NCBI GenBank assembly: GCA_021736215.1 | Contig: JAIPGI010000001.1 | Span: 101,952 to 165,951 of the forward strand | Direction: 5' to 3' | DNA length: 64,000 bases | Source: Candidatus Altimarinota bacterium | Lineage (GTDB): Bacteria > Patescibacteriota > Gracilibacteria > UBA4473 | Shown here: one piece after another, positions 1 through 8,133 of the stretch | Numbering within the stretch: the first letter of the stretch is position 1 | Layout of the letters: every line of letters starts with the position of its first letter | Position numbers and translations under genes: made by a program | Notes under the pieces: model-generated | Database searches by the model: none | Seen by the model: the letters and a program-made list of their open reading frames with translations, nothing else | Told to the model about the DNA's origin: nothing

Positions 1-610
1 CGATAGCTTTTTTATAATTCTCTTCGGCTCGATCCCAGCGAACAACATTCCAAAAGGCATTGATATAATCAGCACGGCGGTTTTGGTATTTGAGATAATA
101 GGCGTGCTCCCAAACATCAAGGCCGATAATGCGTGTGTCTTTCCCAATAAGTGTAATAACTGAATCTTGATTGGCAGTAGAGACAATTTCTAATTTTCCA
201 TTTTTGACCACGAGCCAGGCCCAACCAGAACCAAATTGCCCGAGAGAGGCTTTCTCAAACTCGGTTTTAAATTTTTCAAAACTTCCAAATTGTTTTTGGA
301 TGACTATTCCGAGCTTTCCCATAGGGAACCCTCCTCCATCAGGACCAACAATTGTCCAAAAAAAAGAATGATTACAATAACCACCAACATTATTGCGTGC
401 AGCAGAACGGATGGAGACGGGCAAAGAATCGAGATTTGTCAGAATTTCGAAAACAGATTTATCGGCCCACGGTGTTCCCGCAACAGACTTGTTTGCATTA
501 TCAGTATATGCCTGATGGTGTTTAGTGTAATGGACTCTCATTGTTTGTTCATCGATGTGTGGTTCGAGAGCATCATAAGCATATTCGAGAGCAGGAAGTT
601 GGAATGACAT
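1..610 (-). CDS. sodA: Superoxide dismutase, Mn-type (3' end cut by window)
   Basis: Converts superoxide to oxygen and peroxide; cytosolic. 203 codons are visible, so only the last few residues are missing. The four metal ligands are at the family positions: His27, His81 in NHSFFW, Asp165 and His169 in DVWEH. Gln148 in the ANQDS motif matches the second-sphere Gln of MnSOD (FeSOD carries its Gln elsewhere), so Mn or cambialistic use is inferred. The start ATG at 610 gives a normal N-terminus ([10 protein letters not shown]). It follows recA on the same strand, separated by a possible terminator. An oxygen-defence enzyme, together with the Bcp gene at 31.7 kb, suggests some oxygen exposure. 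Confidence 0.93.
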   Translation of the reverse strand, partial: MSFQLPALEYAYDALEPHIDEQTMRVHYTKHHQAYTDNANKSVAGTPWADKSVFEILTNLDSLPVSIRSAARNNVGGYCNHSFFWTIVGPDGGGFPMGKLGIVIQKQFGSFEKFKTEFEKASLGQFGSGWAWLVVKNGKLEIVSTANQDSVITLIGKDTRIIGLDVWEHAYYLKYQNRRADYINAFWNVVRWDRAEENYKKAI

Positions 611-672
611 GAAAGAATTTTTTTAGGGGGAAGAATAAAGGGAGAATATCTTTTCTTCGGTATCAATATTAA

Positions 673-695
673 ATTGTCCCCCATTAGAGGACAAT
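673..695 (-). terminator. Possible recA terminator
   Basis: Inverted repeat ATTGTCC / GGACAAT just after the recA stop, followed on the minus strand by a T/A-rich tract (TTTAATATT). The weak U-run makes this a moderate call. Confidence 0.4.
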
Positions 696-720
696 GAAAC
701 CCTGTAACACACATTACAAG

Positions 721-1725
721 CTATTTTTTGAGACCAGCTTTTTCACGGACCAATCCTTCGATTTCTTTCGCTAAATCGGGATTCGCCTTTAGGAAATCAA
801 CCGCTTTTAACTTCCCTTGCCCGAGCTTGGTTCCTGTATAGGAGAAAAAAGCCCCAGCTTTCTGAATAATTTCTAATCTTACTGCTGTTTCAAGAAGGTC
901 CCCCATGCGTGAAATTCCTTCATTAAACATAATATCAACTTCGGTTGTTTTAAAAGGAGGCGCTACTTTGTTTTTTACTATTTTTATACGAGCAACGTTC
1001 CCATTGGCTTCTTTTGAATCTCCGGTTCCAGATTCTATTTTCTCCCCTTTCCGAACTTCAATTCGGACAGAAGAATAAAATTTTAAAGCATTCCCACCAG
1101 TCGTTGTCTCGGGGTTCCCAAACATCACTCCGATTTTCATACGAATTTGGTTCACAAAAATAATAGTGGTTTCCATTTTTGAAGAAATGGCAGTCAACTT
1201 TCGAAGAGCTTGACTCATGAGACGCGCCTGGAGGCCCATTTGGGAATCTCCCATCGCTCCATCGATTTCTGCCCGTGGTGTGAGGGCGGCGACAGAATCA
1301 ATAACAATTAAATCAATCCCTCCAGAGCGCACCAATGCCTCTGTAATTTCGAGTGCTTGTTCGCCAGAATCGGGTTGTGAAAGAAGGAGATTGTCAACAT
1401 CTACCCCAAGTTTTCGAGCATATTCAGGATCGAGAGCATGTTCCGCATCAATGAAAGCTACAGTTCCTCCGGCCTTTTGGAATTCGGCCACGGCGTGTAG
1501 ACAAAGGGTTGTTTTCCCAGAACTCTCTGGTCCATAAACCTCAATAATTCTACCCTTTGGAATTCCTCCACCGAGAGCAATATCAACAGAAATAGACCCA
1601 GAAGTAATGGTTTCTATTTTTGCATGAGTGTGTTCTCCCATCTTCATAATAGAACCCTTCCCAAAGTTTTTTTCAATCTGGGCAAGAGCTGCTGCGAGAG
1701 CCGATTGTTTTGCGTCTGTAGACAT
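721..1725 (-). CDS. recA: Recombinase RecA
   Basis: Strand-exchange ATPase; it also stimulates LexA self-cleavage in the SOS response. 334 residues, normal core length with a short C-terminal tail. Visible motifs are the Walker [10 protein letters not shown], the L1/L2 region with [10 protein letters not shown], and the IDAEHALD strand. It lies 39 bp downstream of lexA on the same strand, so the two are probably cotranscribed and share the operator upstream of lexA. No separate promoter is evident in the A/T-rich gap between them. Identification is certain. Confidence 0.98.
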   Translation of the reverse strand: MSTDAKQSALAAALAQIEKNFGKGSIMKMGEHTHAKIETITSGSISVDIALGGGIPKGRIIEVYGPESSGKTTLCLHAVAEFQKAGGTVAFIDAEHALDPEYARKLGVDVDNLLLSQPDSGEQALEITEALVRSGGIDLIVIDSVAALTPRAEIDGAMGDSQMGLQARLMSQALRKLTAISSKMETTIIFVNQIRMKIGVMFGNPETTTGGNALKFYSSVRIEVRKGEKIESGTGDSKEANGNVARIKIVKNKVAPPFKTTEVDIMFNEGISRMGDLLETAVRLEIIQKAGAFFSYTGTKLGQGKLKAVDFLKANPDLAKEIEGLVREKAGLKK

Positions 1726-1764
1726 TTTGTAAAAAAGTAAAAAATAAAAATGAAGAATAAATAA

Positions 1765-2388
1765 TTAAAAAACAGGAAGAGATTTCACAACGATCCCCTG
1801 TATTTGGAAATCCCCAGTAAGGATAATGGGTTTGTGAATAGGGTTGGAAGACCGTGGGCAGAGGAATACCACGTCATTCCTTTTTTGAAATTCTTTAATA
1901 GTGGCCTCATTGTCGATAAGAGCGACAACGATATCTCCAGTATTTGCAGTTTCCTGTTGGCGAATCAAAACCAAATCTCCATTATAAATTCCTTTTTGGT
2001 CCATAGAGTCCCCTTGGGCACGGAGAAGAAAATGTTTTTTTGTGGGATGAGCAATTCGAGTGCTGATTTTATAGTAAGCCTCTATATTCTCTTCGGCGAA
2101 AATGGGCATTCCGCAAGAAGCTTTTCCGACAAGGGGGACATCAATGGTGTCTTCGTTTGGGGTAGAAGCTTCGGCATTTTCATTTAGAATATATTTTCCT
2201 TCACGATGGATAAGGACTCCCTTCTCAGTGAGTTGTTGGAAAAGAACGGAAACCGATCGAGGAGAACGATATTCCATTTTTTCCATCAATGTTCGCACTG
2301 AGGGGAATTTCCCGTTCAGTATAAATTCATTGCGGATGTGGCGCAGAGCCAACATTTCTCGGTCAGAAAACGATGCCTTTGTTTCCAT
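1765..2388 (-). CDS. lexA: SOS repressor LexA
   Basis: Winged-helix repressor fused to an S24 self-cleaving peptidase domain. The cleavage site is Cys-Gly (SCGMPIFAEE) rather than the usual Ala-Gly of LexA; Cys-Gly is known from UmuD. The catalytic Ser is in GDSMDQKG and the catalytic Lys in the ATIKEF segment. The frame stays open upstream to a GTG at 2406, but the ATG at 2388 gives the normal family N-terminus (METKASFSDREM) and leaves the palindromic operator wholly upstream. No clear Shine-Dalgarno is seen. First gene of a likely lexA-recA unit. Confidence 0.94.
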   Translation of the reverse strand: METKASFSDREMLALRHIRNEFILNGKFPSVRTLMEKMEYRSPRSVSVLFQQLTEKGVLIHREGKYILNENAEASTPNEDTIDVPLVGKASCGMPIFAEENIEAYYKISTRIAHPTKKHFLLRAQGDSMDQKGIYNGDLVLIRQQETANTGDIVVALIDNEATIKEFQKRNDVVFLCPRSSNPIHKPIILTGDFQIQGIVVKSLPVF

Positions 2389-2400
2389 GCATACAGAAGT

Positions 2401-2417
2401 ATACACATCGTATGTAT
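2401..2417. promoter_or_regulatory. Candidate LexA operator
   Basis: ATACACATCGTATGTAT: 5-bp arms ATACA/TGTAT around a 7-bp centre, 13 bp upstream of the lexA ATG. Position and symmetry fit an autoregulatory SOS box. The motif is not a match to a named consensus, so this is inference. Confidence 0.45.
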
Positions 2418-2486
2418 CTGGTCAAAAAAATTCTTCTCAAAAAAAGAGAAAAGGCTTCATTAAAAGGAAAAAACAAATTGACAGGG

Positions 2487-2831
2487 CTACTGCTTTTTGT
2501 CCAAATGATAAAATTTTCGAAGAGCGCCCTCTTGTCCCATGGAAATTTTCTTTGATTTACAATTACCGCAAATGGTTCGCGTTTTCCCGCGAAGCGTTTT
2601 CCCAAGTCCCGCAGGGACAAGTTCATGGCAGTCATGACAAAAAACCACCATTTTGACGGTAGGAAGATCTTCTTCTTTTGTGGTACGTAGAAAGTTTACT
2701 TTTTCTGGCTCAAGAATAATGTGAACGGCGGCAATGGCCTTATCTAAGTCAGTGATGGCAACTTTCCCCGAAGCTTTCCCTTCGCGTTGGGTTTCGGCTA
2801 AAAAAGATGGTTCTTGTTTCTTATTGGTCAT
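2487..2831 (-). CDS. Small zinc-ribbon protein, function unknown
   Basis: 114 residues. Two CxxC pairs (CHDC near residue 66 and CGNC near residue 90) form a probable zinc ribbon in a basic C-terminal half. The N-terminal half contains a predicted helix. I do not recognise a family. The ATG at 2831 lies inside the last codons of the upstream membrane-protein gene, so the pair is translationally coupled. A longer frame is open to 2882 but would overlap the upstream gene far more. Confidence 0.72.
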   Translation of the reverse strand: MTNKKQEPSFLAETQREGKASGKVAITDLDKAIAAVHIILEPEKVNFLRTTKEEDLPTVKMVVFCHDCHELVPAGLGKTLRGKTRTICGNCKSKKISMGQEGALRKFYHLDKKQ

Positions 2832-3429
2832 GATGGATGAGGTTGGAAGCATCTGATTCAAAAAGCCCCCCCAATTTTTCATCCTTCTTTGATAGGAGAT
2901 CTTTTTCTCCTCGAGGAGATTCGGGATGATGAAAGAATTCGCGAGCCTTTTTTTGTTGGTTATTTTGTGCTAACAAATATGTTGCAGAGAGACCAGCTAT
3001 CTGAACCAAAAAACAGGCAAAAATTCCGAAACGAATTTCAGAACTTTCGAAATCTCGAGTAACAGAAATAAGTACCGACCAAGAAAGAATTAAAAATATT
3101 AACTGTTCAATTCCTGTTGCATAAAAAATATAAGTTTCGGGAAAAGAAATCAAAATTCGTTTTGTTTCGAGAATTTTGTCGACGAAGAAAAGAGCCACCA
3201 AGAGTGATGTAAGAAAAATAAAAGCTCCGATAAGGGCCCCTGCCCCGGAAAAAGCAGAATTCCAATACGGATCATCATAAAGGGGCTCGATAGAAATCCA
3301 AGGGAAAAAACAAAATAAAATAGTTGCCGCATGAGACAAAAAAATTACACGCTCTTCAAACGAAAGCTTTTTAAAGTTTCGGAGGAGGTAGGCATACTTC
3401 ATAGCAGGGCGCATTGTAGAACTTTTCAT
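2821..3429 (-). CDS. Predicted four-helix membrane protein, unknown
   Basis: About 202 residues with four hydrophobic segments (roughly residues 30-50, 65-85, 100-120, 130-150) and a charged cytoplasmic tail of about 50 residues. No family recognised. The ATG at 3429 is preferred; the open frame continues to a GTG at 3456 that would overlap the metG promoter on the other strand. It overlaps the zinc-ribbon gene by 11 bp, suggesting the two act together. Confidence 0.7.
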   Translation of the reverse strand: MKSSTMRPAMKYAYLLRNFKKLSFEERVIFLSHAATILFCFFPWISIEPLYDDPYWNSAFSGAGALIGAFIFLTSLLVALFFVDKILETKRILISFPETYIFYATGIEQLIFLILSWSVLISVTRDFESSEIRFGIFACFLVQIAGLSATYLLAQNNQQKKAREFFHHPESPRGEKDLLSKKDEKLGGLFESDASNLIHHDQ

Positions 3430-3449
3430 CCCCTTTGGCGAAATATTTT

Positions 3450-3478
3450 TTGACACTTTTGAGAAAAATCAATACAAC
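3450..3478 (+). promoter_or_regulatory. metG promoter
   Basis: TTGACA at 3450-3455, a 17-bp spacer, then TACAAC at 3473-3478 (4 of 6 match to the -10). Predicted transcription start is near 3485, only about 6 nt before the leader ORF. Confidence 0.6.
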
Positions 3479-3490
3479 AAGCATCGAACA

Positions 3491-3544
3491 ATGCAAAAAA
3501 GAATGGTAACAATGCAAATAATGATGGACGCTTCCGCGGCTTGA
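3491..3544 (+). CDS. MetG leader peptide (attenuation)
   Basis: 17-codon ORF reading MQKRMVTMQIMMDASAA with Met at codons 1, 5, 8, 11 and 12. It sits between the metG promoter and a terminator hairpin that precedes metG. The last three codons overlap the 5' arm of a 12-bp antiterminator (3536-3547 with 3569-3580; one mismatch, two G-U). Stalling at the Met11-Met12 pair would leave that arm free. Termination at 3542 would cover it. The role is inferred from this arrangement; no homolog is known to me. Confidence 0.75.
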   Translation: MQKRMVTMQIMMDASAA

Positions 3545-3572
3545 GGGATGTATTGCGAAATTTAACCACCCT

Positions 3573-3599
3573 CCGGTCGCACTCGACCGGATTTTTTTT
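3573..3599 (+). terminator. metG leader terminator (attenuator)
   Basis: CCGGTCG (3573-3579) / CGACCGG (3584-3590) with a 4-nt loop, followed by eight T. No plus-strand gene lies upstream of it in the window, so it can only act on the metG leader transcript. It competes with the antiterminator 3536-3547/3569-3580. Confidence 0.8.
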
Positions 3600-3619
3600 A
3601 TCAATTACACTTCTCTTGA

Positions 3620-5047
3620 ATGAAAAAATATTTCACCACTCCTATCTACTATGTGAATGATATTCCCCACATAGGACACGCTTATTGCACGTTGGCTACG
3701 GATACACTTGTCCGTTACTGGCGGAAGAAAGTAGGAAAAGAAAATGTATTCTTTTTAACGGGGACTGATGAGAATTCCCAAAAAACAGTTGATGCCGCAA
3801 AATTGGCCCAAAAGCCTATTGACCAATATCTTAATGAAATGGCGAAAAATTGGCGTACCACATGGGAACAGATTGGAATTGAGTTTGATGATTTTGTTCG
3901 CACCACGGAAAAGAGACACGTGAAAAAAGTTCAAGAAATTTTTCAAAAAATTTATAAAAAAGGAGATATCTACAAAGGGAAATACACAGGACTTTATTGT
4001 ACGGGGTGTGAGACTTTCCTAAAAGAGTCAGATTTAGATCTAAATGGACATTGTCCACAGCACAAGAAACCACCACAAAAAATAGAAGAAGAGAATTATT
4101 TTTTCAGATTAAGTCACTACGGAGATCGGCTTTTGGAAATTTATGAAAAAAATAGGGGATTTCTTCAGCCCGAATCTCGACGGAACGAAATTGTCAGTTT
4201 TATCAAATCGGGGCTTGAAGATATATCTATTTCTCGAGAAACATCGGAGTTTGGGATTACGCTCCCTATCGATGGAAAACACAAAGTATATGTGTGGTTT
4301 GATGCTTTGATTAACTATCTTTCGGGGCTCCCTCAAGGAGAAAAAAATGAATTTTGGGATCATTCTTGCCACATCATTGGCAAAGACATTACTCGATTCC
4401 ACTGCGTTATTTGGCCAGCGATGCTCCTTTCTGCGGAAATATCTCCCGTGACAGAAGTTTTTGCGCATGGATTTTTTACGATCGACGGGCAAAAAATGTC
4501 GAAATCCCTTGGAAATGTCGTATCTCCGCTTACACTTTCTGAGAAATATGGGAACGATGCCCTTCGTATAGGACTTTTATCAAGTTTTGAATTCGGAAAT
4601 GATGGAGATTTTTCAGCAGCAAATTTTGACAATTTTTATCGTTCGCGTCTTGCTGGTGGGGTCGGGAATCTTTTTAATCGAGTAATTGTTCTCGTGAATA
4701 AATTTTTGGAGGGAAAAAAGCCGAAGAAATTATCCATTGAGAATGATGAATTACGAAACTTTGAACAACTTTTCGAAGAAAAGAAAATAAAATCGGCGAT
4801 CGACTACTTCTTTTCCGTGGTCGACTCAGCCAATGAACTCTTGAATAAAGAAGAGCCTTGGAAACTAGCAAAAGTAGATATTGAAGCGGCTAAAAATGTT
4901 TTTGCAATATTGTTGCAAAAACTAGAATTCCTCACACAAATGGCAGAAATTCTTCTCCCAGAAACATATCCAGAAATGAGGATCATGTTGGGGGATGAGG
5001 AATGCACAGGAGAGGCACATATTCTTTTTCAGAAAACGGATGAATAA
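3620..5047 (+). CDS. metG: Methionyl-tRNA synthetase
   Basis: Charges tRNA-Met and initiator tRNA. 475 residues, class I. HIGH motif in IPHIGHAYC near residue 17. KMSKS in GQKMSKSLGN near residue 294. A zinc-binding insertion with CTGC and C..H residues lies around 126-150. It is short because it lacks the C-terminal tRNA-binding EMAP-like domain seen in some homologs. Expression is probably controlled by the Met-codon leader attenuator directly upstream. Confidence 0.97.
   Translation: MKKYFTTPIYYVNDIPHIGHAYCTLATDTLVRYWRKKVGKENVFFLTGTDENSQKTVDAAKLAQKPIDQYLNEMAKNWRTTWEQIGIEFDDFVRTTEKRHVKKVQEIFQKIYKKGDIYKGKYTGLYCTGCETFLKESDLDLNGHCPQHKKPPQKIEEENYFFRLSHYGDRLLEIYEKNRGFLQPESRRNEIVSFIKSGLEDISISRETSEFGITLPIDGKHKVYVWFDALINYLSGLPQGEKNEFWDHSCHIIGKDITRFHCVIWPAMLLSAEISPVTEVFAHGFFTIDGQKMSKSLGNVVSPLTLSEKYGNDALRIGLLSSFEFGNDGDFSAANFDNFYRSRLAGGVGNLFNRVIVLVNKFLEGKKPKKLSIENDELRNFEQLFEEKKIKSAIDYFFSVVDSANELLNKEEPWKLAKVDIEAAKNVFAILLQKLEFLTQMAEILLPETYPEMRIMLGDEECTGEAHILFQKTDE
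4902..4918. repeat. TTGCAA-N5-TTGCAA motif, variant copy in metG
   Basis: TTGCAATATTGTTGCAA. Same half-sites and spacing as the exact copies elsewhere, with a different centre. Encodes part of AILLQK. Confidence 0.4.
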
Positions 5048-5144
5048 AATTTTGTAATACGGATTACGGAACGCCCTTGACGAGAGAAAAGGCTTCATTA
5101 CAATTCTGGCGTCTTTAATGTTGAGACTTTTAACCCATTTTCTC

Positions 5145-5642
5145 ATGAAAACAAAACATCTTATTTCCATGCTTTTGGTGGCAGGAACCATTGTTCCAAC
5201 CATTGGATTTGCGCAATCCGAAATGGCGGCTACGTTTGATCTGCTTTTCCCAGATCGAACCATTGAACGTTCTCCTGATTTGGCGGGGAATCGCAAACAT
5301 TCTTCTCCGGCGACATTGAGTCGAGGACAGGAAATTTTTGCAAATCGAACAATAAGCGAAGGAACAAGTGCTTCCGATAATAAGCTTCAATCACAAGCAG
5401 ATCGTTCTCCTGAGTCCTATGAAGTCGTGCAGCCCGGTCTTCAGCCATGGGTTGCGATGCACTACAAAAATCGTATTAGAAAAGCTTTTGAAATGACAAA
5501 GTTCGAAGAGGTAAATAAAAAGCCAATTATTGAAGTAAAACAAGAACAGATTCGTTATGATCGAAAATATCGTTCCGCCAAAAACACTCTCGACGGAGAA
5601 CGTGGAGGGAAAAATAAGCTCTACCGACAGTTCTTTCAGTAA
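5145..5642 (+). CDS. Secreted protein, unknown
   Basis: 165 residues. The N-terminus MKTKHLISMLLVAGTIVP... ends in FAQ, a standard signal peptide with a probable cut after Ala-Gln near residue 25. The rest is polar, charged and rich in Arg/Lys, with no membrane segment or Cys. The ATG at 5145 is chosen over an upstream in-frame ATG (5118) because it starts the signal peptide. A strong terminator follows. No family recognised. Confidence 0.75.
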   Translation: MKTKHLISMLLVAGTIVPTIGFAQSEMAATFDLLFPDRTIERSPDLAGNRKHSSPATLSRGQEIFANRTISEGTSASDNKLQSQADRSPESYEVVQPGLQPWVAMHYKNRIRKAFEMTKFEEVNKKPIIEVKQEQIRYDRKYRSAKNTLDGERGGKNKLYRQFFQ

Positions 5643-5673
5643 GAGACACTTTTTATTCTAGAATTTCAAAAGG

Positions 5674-5698
5674 GTGCGACATGTCGCACCTTTTTTTA
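5674..5698 (+). terminator. Intrinsic terminator after the secreted protein
   Basis: GGTGCGAC-AT-GTCGCACC followed by seven T, 32 bp after the stop. Confidence 0.88.
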
Positions 5699-5760
5699 TA
5701 CAAAGAAAAGAATACTCCAATGTGAATAGTTTTGTTTTGGGATTACTTTCTTCCATTAAT

Positions 5761-5793
5761 TTTTTTAAAAAAGACGGACAAGATTTGTCCGCC
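5761..5793 (-). terminator. fusA terminator
   Basis: On the minus strand CGGACAA-atc-TTGTCCG followed by a T-rich run, about 30 bp beyond the fusA stop. Confidence 0.75.
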
Positions 5794-5824
5794 TTTAGAA
5801 ATACGAAGGGAAAAATAAAAGAAA

Positions 5825-7903
5825 TTACCCTTTTCGTTCAGTGATAATTTTTTCTGCGACACTTTTGGGAACTTTGTCATAGTGAGAAAACTCCATAGTG
5901 TAACTCGCTCGTCCCTGGGTCATTGAACGCAAATCGGTAGCATATCCGAACATTGATGCCAATGGAATTTTTGCTTTAACAAACTTTGCAAGACCTCGAT
6001 TACCAGTTTCTTGAATGATCCCACGTCGAGAAGATACATCTCCCATAACATCTCCTAAATAGTCTTCTGGACTTACGATTTCCACTCCCATAATCGGCTC
6101 CAAAATAACAGGATCCGCTTTCATAGCACCTTCCTTAAATGCTTGGGCAGCAGCGATTTTGAATGCGAGTTCTGAAGAGTCTACATCGTGGTATGATCCA
6201 TCATAGAGTTCAATCTCCACATCCACCACAGGATATCCCGCCAAAATCCCTCGGGTAACAGCCTCTTTAAATCCTTTTTCACAGCCAGGGATGTATTCAT
6301 TTGGGATAGAGGCGCCTTTAATCGCATTGATAAATTTGAATCCACTTCCCAATTTTCCTGGACGAATACGGCACAAAACGTGTCCGAATTGTCCTCGACC
6401 ACCGGTTTGCTTCTTGTGTTGGTATTCCGCAGAAACTTCTTTTTGAATGGTTTCTCGATAAGCGACCTGTGGAGCCCCGATATTTGCCTCAACTTTAAAT
6501 TCTCGTCGCATTCGATCAACTAAAACATCCAGATGTAATTCTCCCATCCCAGAAATGATGGTTTGATTGGTTTCCTCATTGGTATGAACTCGAAAGGTAG
6601 GATCTTCTTCTGCTAATTTTTGAAGAGCCAAAGCCATTTTTTCTTGATCAGATTTTGTTTTAGGCTCAATAGAAATAGAGATGACTGGCTCAGGAAAATT
6701 GATAGATTCAAGAAGAATCGGTTTTGCCTCGTCACACAATGTTTCTCCCGTTTTGGTGCTTTTGAGACCGACAACGGCTCCAATGTGTCCAGCAGGAATT
6801 TCCTTAATTTCTTCTCGGGAATTTGCATGCATCTGTAACAGTCGTCCGATACGTTCTTTTTGTTCGCTTGCAGAATTGTAAACATAACTCCCCGATAGAA
6901 GTGTTCCAGAATACACACGAACAAAGGTGATTCGTCCAACAAATGGATCTGTGGCAATTTTAAATGCGAGGGCGGATAAAGGCTCTGTTTTATCAGCGTG
7001 TCGTTCCTCAACCGCTCCGGTGTTTGGGTTAATTCCCGGAATAGAAGGTACGTCTAGCGGACAAGGAAGATAATAAGTGACAGCATCAAGCATGGCTTGG
7101 ACGCCTTTGTTTTTGAGAGCAGTTCCGGTAAGAACGGGAACAAATTCATTTGCAATAGTGGTTCGGCGAATTGCTGCACGGATCTCGCTTGGAGTGAGAG
7201 TTTCTCCAGAAAGGTACTTATCCATGAGTTTTTCATCACTAGTGGCAACGGCCTCGAGCAATTTTTCTCGCCACTCTTTTGCCAAAGCAAGTTCTTCATT
7301 TGGAATATCAACTATTTCAATTTCTTTCCCTAAATCGTCCTTATAAAGGACGGCGTTCATTTCAATGAGATCAATCACTCCCTTGAATCCCTGTTCCATC
7401 CCGATAGGAATTTGGAGAGGGAAGGCACTTTTGGTTAAACGTTGAATAATAGATTCATAAGACTTCCAGAAACTGGCGCCAGTTCGGTCCAACTTATTAA
7501 TAAAACACATTCTCGGGACCTTGTATTCATCAGCTTGTCTCCAAACGGTTTCTGACTGTGGCTCGACTCCTGCGACTCCATCAAAAACACAAACCGCTCC
7601 GTCCAAAACGCGCAAAGATCGTTGTACTTCAACCGTGAAATCCACGTGTCCTGGGGTGTCGATAATATTGATCTGGCAGTCTTTCCAAAAACAAGTTGTT
7701 GCCGCAGAGGTAATAGTAATTCCTCGTTCACGCTCTTGTTCCATCCAGTCCATAACAGCCTCCCCTTCGTGAACCTCTCCAATCTTGTGAGACTTTCCTG
7801 TATAAAAAAGCACACGCTCAGTAACGGTGGTTTTTCCAGCATCGATATGCGCGATAATTCCGATATTTCGGACTTTGTCGAGGGAGAAATGAGTAACAGC
7901 CAT
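5825..7903 (-). CDS. fusA: Elongation factor G
   Basis: GTPase that drives ribosomal translocation. 692 residues, normal length. G1 [10 protein letters not shown]2 region with RGITIT, G3 DTPGH, G4 NKLD. Domains II-V are complete, including the [12 protein letters not shown] loop of domain V. Monocistronic here, with its own terminator and a long gap to the divergent ATPase gene. Identification is certain. Confidence 0.98.
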   Translation of the reverse strand: MAVTHFSLDKVRNIGIIAHIDAGKTTVTERVLFYTGKSHKIGEVHEGEAVMDWMEQERERGITITSAATTCFWKDCQINIIDTPGHVDFTVEVQRSLRVLDGAVCVFDGVAGVEPQSETVWRQADEYKVPRMCFINKLDRTGASFWKSYESIIQRLTKSAFPLQIPIGMEQGFKGVIDLIEMNAVLYKDDLGKEIEIVDIPNEELALAKEWREKLLEAVATSDEKLMDKYLSGETLTPSEIRAAIRRTTIANEFVPVLTGTALKNKGVQAMLDAVTYYLPCPLDVPSIPGINPNTGAVEERHADKTEPLSALAFKIATDPFVGRITFVRVYSGTLLSGSYVYNSASEQKERIGRLLQMHANSREEIKEIPAGHIGAVVGLKSTKTGETLCDEAKPILLESINFPEPVISISIEPKTKSDQEKMALALQKLAEEDPTFRVHTNEETNQTIISGMGELHLDVLVDRMRREFKVEANIGAPQVAYRETIQKEVSAEYQHKKQTGGRGQFGHVLCRIRPGKLGSGFKFINAIKGASIPNEYIPGCEKGFKEAVTRGILAGYPVVDVEIELYDGSYHDVDSSELAFKIAAAQAFKEGAMKADPVILEPIMGVEIVSPEDYLGDVMGDVSSRRGIIQETGNRGLAKFVKAKIPLASMFGYATDLRSMTQGRASYTMEFSHYDKVPKSVAEKIITERKG

Positions 7904-8133
7904 ATGTATAAAATTAAGGATTTAATCCTCCTCTACGAAATCATTGGAGGATAAAAAGAAAGAATTTCTTTTCAGAACGCGGCGATTGTATGAAGGCAGA
8001 AGAAAATGTCAATTTTAAGAACAATTTTTAGTGGCTCGATTTTGTGGCTTCAGGAGAGAGCGAAATTTCTCAATAACAGAATTGAGAGAGTCAATTGCAA
8101 CTCCCCTCAAAATCGCGATAATGAGAAAGTATT

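Noticed and set aside
3371..3604. 77-codon minus-strand ORF
   Set aside because: It reads backwards through the metG promoter, leader ORF and terminator; composition is not protein-like.
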